Positions 1 through 6,064 of a stretch of 64,000 nt of DNA are shown here, in pieces. Positions within the stretch are counted from its first letter, which is position 1. Each line of letters opens with the position of its first letter. This DNA is from Streptomyces viridochromogenes (lineage in GTDB: Bacteria > Actinomycetota > Actinomycetes > Streptomycetales > Streptomycetaceae). A program made the translations under genes and the position numbers. The notes beneath the pieces were generated by a model. That model was not told the origin of the DNA. It did no database searches and saw nothing but the letters and a program-made list of their open reading frames with translations. The stretch spans positions 124,001-188,000 of the forward strand of contig NZ_LGUR01000117.1 in NCBI RefSeq assembly GCF_001270495.1. Direction: 5' to 3'.

Positions 1-28
1 GATGACCCGCGTCCAATAGGGAGACCGC

Positions 29-241
29 ATGGCAGCCGTACTGAACAGCATCGAATTCCAAGGGCTTCCCGAGGGCGGCGGTGACCCGGTGGCCGTGCTG
101 TCGATCTCCCCTCCGTCGTTTCAGGCGGGGCAGCAGGTGACGGACGAGTTCATCGCTTATGTCGAGGCTTTCATCGCGGGCCAGCAGAACGTGGCCAGCG
201 TGAAGGTCACCAAGTTCGAGACCGTGTCCACGGTCATCTGA
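29..241 (+). CDS. Small phage late-region protein
   Basis: A 70-residue acidic, soluble protein of unknown function that opens the visible part of the prophage. The ATG follows a GGGAG ribosome binding site. The stop is 11 bases before the endolysin gene, so the two are probably co-transcribed. No catalytic motif, membrane segment or signal peptide is visible. Position just upstream of the lysis genes is typical of small tail or virion accessory proteins, but that is context only. The gene is credible because spacing and frame fit a compact phage operon; the function is not recognised. Confidence 0.6.
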   Translation: MAAVLNSIEFQGLPEGGGDPVAVLSISPPSFQAGQQVTDEFIAYVEAFIAGQQNVASVKVTKFETVSTVI

Positions 242-252
242 AGCGAGGCGTC

Positions 253-1176
253 ATGGCCACACCACTGACCGCAGAGCAGATGCTCACCAAGCTGACGGCC
301 GAGGGCCTGACCGTCCACGAATATCCCGGCTGGAAGACCCACAACCGGGACGACGAGACCGGCAAGGCGTTCGGACCCGTGGTCGGCGTGCTCATCCATC
401 ACACGGCCGGCCGCAACGACAAGGACCTCTGCTACCGGGGCCGGACTGGTCTGCCCGGGCCGCTGAGCCACGCCTGGTTGGGGAAGACGGCCGGGCTGTG
501 GCTGCTCGGGAACGGGCGGGCGAACCATGCCGGCCTGGTGGACCTGGACGTGGTGAACGCGCTGCGCGCCGAGGTGTCCCCGCTGCCGAAGGATGATCAG
601 GCGAACACGGACGGCAACGACTGCTTGTACGGGCTGGAGATCGAGAATCTTGGGGACGGCCAGGATCCGTACCCTGTCGAGCAGTACCGGCGGGCAGTGT
701 TGTGGGCGGCCGCGTTGTGTCGGGCGCACGGCTGGTCGGAGCGATCTGTGGCGGGGCACAAGGAGGTCCAGCCGGGGAAGATCGACCCGTCGTTCGACAT
801 GGACGTGTTCCGGGCTGATGTGCGTGCGCAGTTGGCGAAGGGCCCGACCGTCGTGGTGACGGCGCCGAAGCCGACCCCGTCACGGCCGCGGGTGGATCTG
901 TCCCGCCTGGTGGCCGCGGCGAGGAAGGATCCTGGGGCCGCGCAGGGGCACGTCACGTACATGGCTGGCACCAACCTCGTTGAGGCCGCGCTCGTCAAGG
1001 AGGGGCTGCTCGGCCGCCGGTATGCGGGGGACGGCTCGTTCGGGTCGTTGACGCGGGATGCGTATGCGAAGTGGCAGCGCAGGCTCGGCTACAGCGGGAG
1101 CGCGGCGGACGGTATCCCCGGCATGACCTCGCTGAAGAAGCTCGGCGCGAAGCACGGCTTCGACGTCGTCGCGTGA
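253..1176 (+). CDS. Phage endolysin, N-acetylmuramoyl-L-alanine amidase
   Basis: A 307-residue predicted peptidoglycan amidase that would release progeny phage. The N-terminal part (about residues 25-200) has the amidase_2/PGRP signature: a zinc-type His pair in VLIHHTAG near residue 50, a GLEIEN segment, and a late His in the SVAGHKEVQPGKIDPSF block. The C-terminal 90 residues contain a peptidoglycan-binding-like segment (LGRRYAGDGSFGSLTRDAYAKWQRRLGY) with the usual pattern of an aspartate turn and an aromatic helix. No signal peptide is present, consistent with export through a holin. It precedes the sponge candidate and holin-like gene in one operon. Confidence 0.9.
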   Translation: MATPLTAEQMLTKLTAEGLTVHEYPGWKTHNRDDETGKAFGPVVGVLIHHTAGRNDKDLCYRGRTGLPGPLSHAWLGKTAGLWLLGNGRANHAGLVDLDVVNALRAEVSPLPKDDQANTDGNDCLYGLEIENLGDGQDPYPVEQYRRAVLWAAALCRAHGWSERSVAGHKEVQPGKIDPSFDMDVFRADVRAQLAKGPTVVVTAPKPTPSRPRVDLSRLVAAARKDPGAAQGHVTYMAGTNLVEAALVKEGLLGRRYAGDGSFGSLTRDAYAKWQRRLGYSGSAADGIPGMTSLKKLGAKHGFDVVA

Positions 1177-1192
1177 AGAAGGAGAACCGACC

Positions 1193-1414
1193 ATGGCCGA
1201 CCGCCACCCCGGAACCACCCACCTGCTGCGCTACTTCGAGTACGCACACCTCCCCGAGCACCTCCAGCCTGTCAGCGCGTCGTGCGGCGACCTCGCACAG
1301 CAGATGGCCGCCGCGCTACCGGACGGACCCGAGCTCACGGCCGGCCTGCGGAAGCTGCTGGAGGCCAAGGACTGCTTCGTACGGGCAGCCCTCGACACCC
1401 CGAAGGAGAACTGA
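1193..1414 (+). CDS. Probable Acb2/Tad1 hairpin-domain protein (cyclic-nucleotide sponge candidate)
   Basis: A 73-residue protein starting at an ATG behind AAGGAG, between endolysin and holin genes. Its core runs from FEYAHLPEHLQPVSASCGDL through LPDGPELTAGLRKLLEAKD to CFVRAALD. This is the two-helix pattern I associate with the Acb2/Tad1 hairpin family: a first helix after an aromatic-Tyr-His lead, an LP-glycine turn, then a second helix with Lx(K/E)LLEAKD. Characterised members are phage proteins that assemble into oligomers and sequester cyclic oligonucleotides or gcADPR signals of CBASS and Thoeris defence. Family membership is recognised by eye and ligand binding is inference. A plain structural or unknown small phage protein is the alternative. 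Confidence 0.6.
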   Translation: MADRHPGTTHLLRYFEYAHLPEHLQPVSASCGDLAQQMAAALPDGPELTAGLRKLLEAKDCFVRAALDTPKEN

Positions 1415-1417
1415 CCC

Positions 1418-1804
1418 ATGAAGATCCTCGGAAGAGAGCCCGTCGCGATCCTCGCGTTCATCGCGATCGCCCTCAAGCTGTCCTCGGCGTACGGCTGGGA
1501 CGTGTCCGCGGAGGACCAGGCCGCCATCATGGCCGTCCTGTCCTGCGCCGTCGCGGTTGCCGAGGCGCTCATCCTCAAGACCGGCGCTGCGTTCGCCGCG
1601 CTCGTCAACTTCGGGAATGCGGGCCTCGCCCTGTTCCTTGCGTTCGGCTTGAACATGACCGCCGAGCAGCAGGCCCTGTGGATGCTCCTCATCGAGGGCG
1701 GTGTCGCGTTCTTCGTCCGCCGCGAAGTCACCGCGCCCGTGCAGCTGCTGCGGATCGAGCAGTCGAGTCCGATGGATCGCGGCTCGCACGCCAAGGCAGC
1801 CTGA
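1418..1804 (+). CDS. Holin-like membrane protein
   Basis: A 128-residue protein with several hydrophobic segments: about residues 8-24, 36-56, 58-78 and 88-104. A charged C-terminal tail follows (RREVTAPVQLLRIEQSS onward). Size, multiple short membrane helices and position three bases after the sponge candidate and downstream of the endolysin make it the obvious holin of the lysis cassette. The start ATG follows an AAGGAG that overlaps the end of the previous gene, suggesting translational coupling. There is no sequence motif that proves holin function. Confidence 0.65.
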   Translation: MKILGREPVAILAFIAIALKLSSAYGWDVSAEDQAAIMAVLSCAVAVAEALILKTGAAFAALVNFGNAGLALFLAFGLNMTAEQQALWMLLIEGGVAFFVRREVTAPVQLLRIEQSSPMDRGSHAKAA

Positions 1805-1837
1805 GCTGACCCGTGAGCGCGTCGGGGAGGTGGTGGC

Positions 1838-2104
1838 GTGGACGCGGCCATGGTGACGGCGATCGCAGCTCTGATCGGCGGACCCGTGGCCGCGTTGGGC
1901 GCCATGTACGGGAACCGCGGCGCGAACCGGGCAGCTCGGGAGGCCAGCGCGGTGACGGGATTCGACAGCCTGACGCAGCGCCTGGTGGCCGAGAGAGACA
2001 AGGCGGAGGCCGATCAGGCGAAAGCGGAGGCGCGGGTCGAAGTCCTCGAACTGGAAAACGCGCGCCTGCGGCTGATGGTCGAGCGGCTCGGGGGGACGCC
2101 ATGA
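1838..2104 (+). CDS. Small membrane-anchored coiled-coil phage protein
   Basis: An 88-residue protein with a GTG start behind GGGAGG. Residues 2-22 form one hydrophobic helix ([20 protein letters not shown]). Residues 42-85 are a strongly heptad-patterned coiled coil rich in Ala, Glu and Lys, ending in [15 protein letters not shown]. Such one-helix plus coiled-coil proteins are common beside phage lysis genes and may act as spanin-like or antiholin-like factors, but no function is demonstrable. Its TGA overlaps the ATG of the collagen-like gene, which supports the end and the operon. Confidence 0.55.
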   Translation: MDAAMVTAIAALIGGPVAALGAMYGNRGANRAAREASAVTGFDSLTQRLVAERDKAEADQAKAEARVEVLELENARLRLMVERLGGTP

Positions 2105-2769
2105 CGCGGACGCAGAGCGCCTTGTACCGGGCGCGGCATGTGCTGTGGACGCTCGGCGTGGTCCTGTTCCTGGGAGGAGCAGCCGCGATTGTGTGGCTGC
2201 TCCTGGACCGGGATCAGATGGCCGACCAGCTGGCGCACGAGGCGGACCTGCGCGGGATGGCCGTGTCGACGCTCGCCTCGGACGTGCGGGAGCTGCGGGC
2301 GCAGGTGCGGGCGGAGGGTGAGACACCGGTGGCGCCGGATCCGACGCAGGCCGTGGAGGATCTCCCGGAGAGGGCGGAGGTGCCGGTGCCGATCCCGGGG
2401 CCGCCTGGTCCGGCCGGGAGCCCTGGCCCGTCGGGGACGCCCGGGCGGGACGGCCTAGATGGGAGTCCCGGCGCGAGCGGCGAGCCGGGCAGCCCTGGGG
2501 TGGACGGTGCGACGGGCCCGGCTGGTCCTCAGGGCGAGCAGGGTGTTCAGGGGCCGCAAGGCGAGCCAGGCCCTCAGGGGGAGCAAGGTCCCCGAGGCGA
2601 GCAAGGGCCGCCGGGGCAGTCGTGTCCGGAGGGATATTCGTGGCAGGCTCCGGCGGGTGATCCGGATGCGTTGGTGTGCCGGCGGGATGGTGCGCCGCCG
2701 CCGTCGGATGAGCCGGGGAACGGGAACGGTCTGTTGGCGTTGGATCCGCAGCGCCGCCAGTACGCGTGA
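2101..2769 (+). CDS. Phage collagen-like membrane protein
   Basis: A 222-residue protein whose ATG overlaps the previous stop. Residues 12-33 form one membrane helix, followed by a short coiled coil. Residues about 98-175 are Gly-X-Y collagen repeats ([19 protein letters not shown] and onward, including GEQGPQGEQ-type triplets). The C-terminal 45 residues contain a CPEGYSW...VCRRDG Cys pair. Collagen-like triple helices occur in many phage tail and fibre proteins and in some surface proteins. Here the membrane helix and lysis-side position suggest an anchored trimer rather than a tail fibre; its role is unknown. A perfect 12-bp stem-loop overlaps the stop codon. Confidence 0.7.
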   Translation: MTRTQSALYRARHVLWTLGVVLFLGGAAAIVWLLLDRDQMADQLAHEADLRGMAVSTLASDVRELRAQVRAEGETPVAPDPTQAVEDLPERAEVPVPIPGPPGPAGSPGPSGTPGRDGLDGSPGASGEPGSPGVDGATGPAGPQGEQGVQGPQGEPGPQGEQGPRGEQGPPGQSCPEGYSWQAPAGDPDALVCRRDGAPPPSDEPGNGNGLLALDPQRRQYA

Positions 2770-2800
2770 TCTACCAGTCTGGGACCAGCTGGTAGATCAC
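2766..2800. terminator. Bidirectional stem-loop terminator at the end of the late operon
   Basis: GTGATCTACCAG at 2766-2777 pairs perfectly with CTGGTAGATCAC at 2789-2800 around an 11-base loop. It lies at the stop of the collagen-like gene and just before the end of the convergent gene at 2808. There is no U-tract, as is usual in Streptomyces. Confidence 0.75.
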
Positions 2801-2807
2801 TGGTAGT

Positions 2808-2990
2808 TCAGGCCGCCTCGACAATCTCGGCCCGCACCGCCGCCACCCACTCATCCCGCAACTGCTCGTACAAAGCCCGCTCCGCCTGCGTCCACGGCCT
2901 ACCCGCCGCGCCCCGAACGACGGCACGAATCGCCTCGTTCACGGAGGCAGCAGACCGCACGAGGCCAGGGCCAAGAGGGTTGGGGGACAT
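2808..2990 (-). CDS. Small hypothetical protein
   Basis: A 60-residue protein from the ATG at 2990; an in-frame GTG at 3020 would give 70 residues, and neither has a clear ribosome binding site. The C-terminal two thirds is a helical, charged segment (WTQAERALYEQLRDEWVAAVRAEIVEAA) of the kind seen in many small Streptomyces mobile-element proteins. It is convergent with the late operon and divergent from the regulator gene at 3120. No function is recognised. Confidence 0.45.
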   Translation of the reverse strand: MSPNPLGPGLVRSAASVNEAIRAVVRGAAGRPWTQAERALYEQLRDEWVAAVRAEIVEAA

Positions 2991-3066
2991 GGGGACAAGC
3001 CTACGGGCCCACACCGACACCGGCCGTCAACCAAATGTCAGGCTGCCCAGAGCCCTCACATGAGGC

Positions 3067-3120
3067 TGGCCTTGCCCCATACCCTGACAGTGACGAGCTG
3101 TTCAGAGAGAGGCAAGGCCA
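3067..3120 (+). promoter_or_regulatory. Inverted repeat covering the leader of the HTH regulator gene
   Basis: TGGCCTTGCC at 3067-3076 is the exact complement of GGCAAGGCCA at 3111-3120, whose last base is the A of the start codon at 3120. A hairpin in the mRNA would bury the region just before the start; as DNA it could be a split operator. This is seen directly in the sequence; function is inferred. Confidence 0.4.
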
Positions 3121-4373
3121 TGTCGCCTTCTGATGCTACCCCGGACCCGTACGCCGACCCGCTGAAGTTCGGCCAGCGGGTGCAGATTCTCCGCGAGCGC
3201 CGGGGCATGACCCGCGCGCAACTCGCCGACTTCATCGGCGTCTCACCGCACACCCTGAAGAAGATCGAGAACGGGCAGCAGCAGGCGCCCGGCCTCGACA
3301 TGGTGATGCGGATCGCCGAGGCCCTACGGGTACGCGACCTCGCCGACCTGACGGGTCTACCTGACATGCACGTTGATCTTTTCGTCGGTCCGGGCCATCC
3401 CCGCCTCGCCGCGGTGAAGGCCGCCATCGACAACTTTGCGCTCACTTCCAGCATCGAACCCCCGCCCGTGGCGCACGTCGAGGCGCGTCTCGCTCGCGCA
3501 TGGACCGCCCGCCACGCGGCGAAGAACCACCGCGAGGAGATCGGCAAGCTCCTGCCCGACCTGATCCGCGACGCGCAGGCATTGGTCCGGCACGCGGACT
3601 CGGGCAATGAGCGCCGGCGCGCTCAGTCCCTCCTCGCCCAGACGTACTCGCTGTCGCAGTTCTTCATCGCCTACCAACCTGACGCAAGCCTGCTGTGGCG
3701 GGTCGCCGAGCGCGGCATGGTCGCCGCCCAGGACAGTGGGGACCCGCACGCCATCGGCGTGGCCGCGTGGCTGCTCGCGCAGGCCCACCGCGACTCCGGC
3801 GCCCGCCACTTCGACGCCGCCGACGCCATCAACGTGGAGGCGGTACGGTTCCTCGAACCCCTCTTGCCCGACGCCGACGATGACGTGCTGGCCATCGCGG
3901 GCGCGCTGGAGTTCGAGCTCGGCTACACCGCCGCCCGCCGCCGCGAGACCGGTACGGCGTGGCGGCACTGGGACAAGGCCAACGACATGGCCGCCCGTCT
4001 GCCCGGCGGCTACTACCATCCGATCACGTCGTTCTCGCAGGCCATCATGGGCGCCCACGCCGTCACCGTCGCTGTGGAGCTGCACCAGGGTGGCGAGAGC
4101 GTGCGGCAGGCGGCTCGCGCGGACGAGGTCACGATCCCTTCGAGGCCGCGCCGTGCACGGCACCGGATCGAGGAGGCGCGCGGCTACCAGCTGGACGCGC
4201 AGCCGGACGTCGCGATCGCCACTCTGGAGAAGGCGTACCGTGCCGCCCCGGAGACCATCGCGTACAACGGGTACGCGCGGCGGATCATCCTCGAAGAGGT
4301 CGAGTCGAAGCAGGCGCCGCGGAGGCGCCGGGCGTCGCAACTTGCCGTGGAGATCGGCATCTTGGCCGCGTAA
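3120..4373 (+). CDS. XRE-type helix-turn-helix regulator with TPR-like C-terminal domain
   Basis: A 417-residue DNA-binding protein. The ATG at 3120 is preferred to the one at 3060 because GAGAGAGG lies just before it and the homologous part starts soon after. Residues about 15-75 form a Cro/C1-type HTH (GQRVQILRERRGMTRAQLADFIGVSPHTLKKIENGQQ). Residues about 120-410 are a long alpha-helical array with repeated Ala-rich helix pairs, resembling TPR-like sensor domains of Streptomyces XRE regulators. The protein may be a prophage accessory regulator rather than the lytic/lysogenic repressor. Its start is covered by an inverted repeat. Confidence 0.8.
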   Translation: MSPSDATPDPYADPLKFGQRVQILRERRGMTRAQLADFIGVSPHTLKKIENGQQQAPGLDMVMRIAEALRVRDLADLTGLPDMHVDLFVGPGHPRLAAVKAAIDNFALTSSIEPPPVAHVEARLARAWTARHAAKNHREEIGKLLPDLIRDAQALVRHADSGNERRRAQSLLAQTYSLSQFFIAYQPDASLLWRVAERGMVAAQDSGDPHAIGVAAWLLAQAHRDSGARHFDAADAINVEAVRFLEPLLPDADDDVLAIAGALEFELGYTAARRRETGTAWRHWDKANDMAARLPGGYYHPITSFSQAIMGAHAVTVAVELHQGGESVRQAARADEVTIPSRPRRARHRIEEARGYQLDAQPDVAIATLEKAYRAAPETIAYNGYARRIILEEVESKQAPRRRRASQLAVEIGILAA

Positions 4374-4462
4374 TGGAGGGGACCGGATTCCGGTCCTCTG
4401 CCCTACCCACCCGCGCCTACGGTCAGTGATGTAGCGATCACAGACGCACGCGGGGAGCAGTC

Positions 4463-5035
4463 GTGTCCGACGTACGAAAGCCACTCGAACCACAGCCCGG
4501 GGTCCTCATCCACCCCGCCGCAGACCGCCGACTCGCCACCGAGCACTGGCTACTGTCGACACTCCCCGATGACTGGAGGGGCCCGGCGCGGAGGGATTGG
4601 AAGAGGCAGCGAGTGACTCTGCTGCCCCTCGGCACGCTGTTCTCTGCCGTCCGTATCCCCGGCAGCCTCATCCTCGCCCTCACCGGCACCCTCACACCCC
4701 GCGACATCGACAGCGTGCTCGCGGACGTCCTCCACGGCGGCCCCGTCATCTGCGATCCCCGCCGCGCCTGGTACTACGCACTCGTCCCCGCCAGCGTCCC
4801 CCGCACGGTGTCGGCGAAAAAGCTCGACACCTGGCGGGACATCAACGTGGAAGTCCTCGGCAGGGACGCCTACCTGGGCGTGCCTCCACTGGACGCCGTC
4901 GCACTGAACCCTCAGGCCCCGGCCTCGTACTGGTCCGTGCCGATGGAGTCAGCCGCGTCACTGTGCGCGCCGCTGACCGTGGGCCGTCTGATCGGCGCCG
5001 GACGAGACCGGCTGCTCGAAGGGGTGGGCGAGTGA
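4463..5035 (+). CDS. Conserved actinomycete hypothetical protein
   Basis: A 190-residue soluble protein with a GTG start behind GGGGAG. It has no signal peptide or membrane helix. Motifs are unfamiliar; the region around LLPLGTLFSAVRIPGSLILAL and CDPRRAWYYALVP is reminiscent of the N-terminal half of small primase-polymerase-like proteins found in Streptomyces integrative elements, but the catalytic acidic residues cannot be assigned. It begins a tight three-gene unit (overlaps of four bases with the next two genes) downstream of the HTH/TPR regulator. Function unknown. Confidence 0.6.
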   Translation: MSDVRKPLEPQPGVLIHPAADRRLATEHWLLSTLPDDWRGPARRDWKRQRVTLLPLGTLFSAVRIPGSLILALTGTLTPRDIDSVLADVLHGGPVICDPRRAWYYALVPASVPRTVSAKKLDTWRDINVEVLGRDAYLGVPPLDAVALNPQAPASYWSVPMESAASLCAPLTVGRLIGAGRDRLLEGVGE

Positions 5036-5301
5036 GCCGCGTCGAACAGCAGTGGGAGGAGAGCGGCCGCGGCGCGGCTCCCCACCAGCAGCGCGTTGTC
5101 GTGACGGCCGCCGCCCGCGAGGAGGCCGCTTTCAGTAGCTACTGCGGCCACCTGTCCGGCTGCCGCGAGTGCAACGCACGTTTCGAGACCGGGGCGCCTT
5201 TCTGCGACGAGGCCAAGGAGTTGGGCGCGCTCTACCTCGCGGCACACGGCGAGAGCCGCGAGGTAGAGCGCGCCCGGGTGGCGGGAAAGGTGAACGTATG
5301 A
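5032..5301 (+). CDS. Small Cys-containing hypothetical protein
   Basis: An 89-residue protein starting at the GTG that overlaps the preceding TGA (GTGA). It carries CGHLSGCRECN followed by FCDEAKEL, giving four closely spaced cysteines and a histidine that could hold a zinc ion. Similar small zinc-finger-like proteins accompany XRE regulators in Streptomyces mobile elements. No function can be assigned. Confidence 0.55.
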   Translation: MSRVEQQWEESGRGAAPHQQRVVVTAAAREEAAFSSYCGHLSGCRECNARFETGAPFCDEAKELGALYLAAHGESREVERARVAGKVNV

Positions 5302-5477
5302 GCCACACCGACACGGGCACCGGTATCGGGCGCGGCACTGTGCGTCCTGAGCTGTCCGCCGGCCGAGCCGCAGGCTATTGCTGGGTCGAACGCCCGGGCT
5401 GGCGCCTGCACTGCACGAAGCCGCCCGGCCATACGGGAAAGCACTGGCACACGTACACCAAGACCGGCTGGTCGTGA
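5298..5477 (+). CDS. Small Cys/His-rich hypothetical protein
   Basis: A 59-residue protein whose ATG overlaps the previous gene's stop (ATGA). The C-terminal half has YCWVERPGWRLHCTKPPGHTGKHWH, a compact Cys-Trp and Cys-His arrangement found in many tiny Streptomyces proteins of unknown role. It is the last gene of the unit and is followed by two strong stem-loops. A directionality factor for the integrase is one possibility given the position, but nothing in the sequence shows it. Confidence 0.5.
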   Translation: MSHTDTGTGIGRGTVRPELSAGRAAGYCWVERPGWRLHCTKPPGHTGKHWHTYTKTGWS

Positions 5478-5483
5478 CAGGCC

Positions 5484-5522
5484 CCCGCTACCGGCCGCGA
5501 CGCCGACCGCGCCGGTAGCGGG
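5484..5522. terminator. Stem-loop terminator 1 between convergent genes
   Basis: CCCGCTACCGGC at 5484-5495 pairs perfectly with GCCGGTAGCGGG at 5511-5522, loop 15 bases, immediately after the stop at 5477. Confidence 0.75.
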
Positions 5523-5556
5523 ACGAGGCGGCCGCTACGTCCCCCGAGGCGGCCGT

Positions 5557-5600
5557 GGGCCCGCCGCCGGGTGCCTCCCCTGTCACCTGGCGGCGGGCCC
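5557..5600. terminator. Stem-loop terminator 2 between convergent genes
   Basis: GGGCCCGCCGCC at 5557-5568 pairs perfectly with GGCGGCGGGCCC at 5589-5600, ending just before the 3' end of the small repressor gene at 5605. Together with the hairpin at 5484 it insulates the two convergent transcripts. Confidence 0.7.
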
Positions 5601-5604
5601 CTCC

Positions 5605-5838
5605 TCAGCCGACGAGGCCGGCGAGCGGCACGTCTAGGGCCACAGCGATCCGGATCAAGGTGTCCAGGGTCGGGGACGCGTGGCCCTGTTCAATCCGGTT
5701 GATCGTCTGCCGATCCATCCCTGCCAGCTCGGCCAGCTTTTCCTGGCTGAGGTTGGCGTGAAGGCGGGCGGCGCGGATGCGTTCGCCGATGGCCCGGCGG
5801 CGAATGAGGACCCAGTCGGGCGGTGGAGCGGACGGCAC
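5605..5838 (-). CDS. Small XRE-family repressor-like protein
   Basis: A 77-residue protein that is almost entirely one Cro/C1-type helix-turn-helix domain (residues about 15-70, RAARLHANLSQEKLAELAGMDRQTINRIEQGHASPTLDTLIRIAVAL). It has no sensor or protease-cleavage domain. Position next to the integrase, with repeats upstream at 5875-5920, fits a prophage immunity or integrase-control repressor. The family assignment is secure; the immunity role is inferred. Alternatively it controls only its own gene. Confidence 0.8.
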   Translation of the reverse strand: MPSAPPPDWVLIRRRAIGERIRAARLHANLSQEKLAELAGMDRQTINRIEQGHASPTLDTLIRIAVALDVPLAGLVG

Positions 5839-5874
5839 CCGACCACGCTGTCTGGATCATGAACGAGTGTCTGT

Positions 5875-5920
5875 ATCGTGCACCGTACATTTGTGGATCA
5901 CAAGCGTGGTAATCGTGCAC
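5875..5920. promoter_or_regulatory. Candidate repressor operator: direct repeats flanking a palindrome
   Basis: ATCGTGCAC occurs at 5875-5883 and again at 5912-5920. Between them, nearly centred, lies the perfect palindrome TTGTGGATCACAA at 5891-5903. The block is 37 bases upstream of the XRE gene start on the minus strand and is the obvious site for autoregulation. The rest of the 5839-6020 gap holds no convincing gene. Confidence 0.4.
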
Positions 5921-6023
5921 AGATCGGGGAGGTATGCCACGCGAATCGGTGATACCGAGAGGCAGCGCTTGCCTACGGAAAATCACCGACGAAGGGTAGA
6001 AGAAGACACCCCCCGCCAATGAC

Positions 6024-6064
6024 GGCCGGCCGTCGCATCCGCCCCCCAGGCGTGCGGCGGCCGG
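6024..6064 (-). terminator. Stem-loop at the 3' end of the integrase gene
   Basis: GGCCGGCCGTCGCA on the left arm pairs, with two mismatches, with TGCGGCGGCCGGT on the right arm; the structure abuts the integrase stop codon at 6065. The loop contains a run of Cs. It probably ends the integrase transcript. Confidence 0.45.

Noticed and set aside
1193..1414. Small protein considered as an antiholin or spanin
   Set aside because: It has no membrane helix or lipobox, and its sequence pattern fits the Acb2/Tad1 hairpin better.
3060..3119. An upstream ATG extending the HTH-TPR regulator by 20 residues
   Set aside because: No ribosome binding site is present there, while the ATG at 3120 has GAGAGAGG in good position.
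5933..5998. A 21-codon plus-strand ORF after GGGGAGG between the prophage repressor and the integrase
   Set aside because: The ribosome binding site is only one base from the ATG, the peptide has no recognisable features, and it runs toward the convergent integrase gene.
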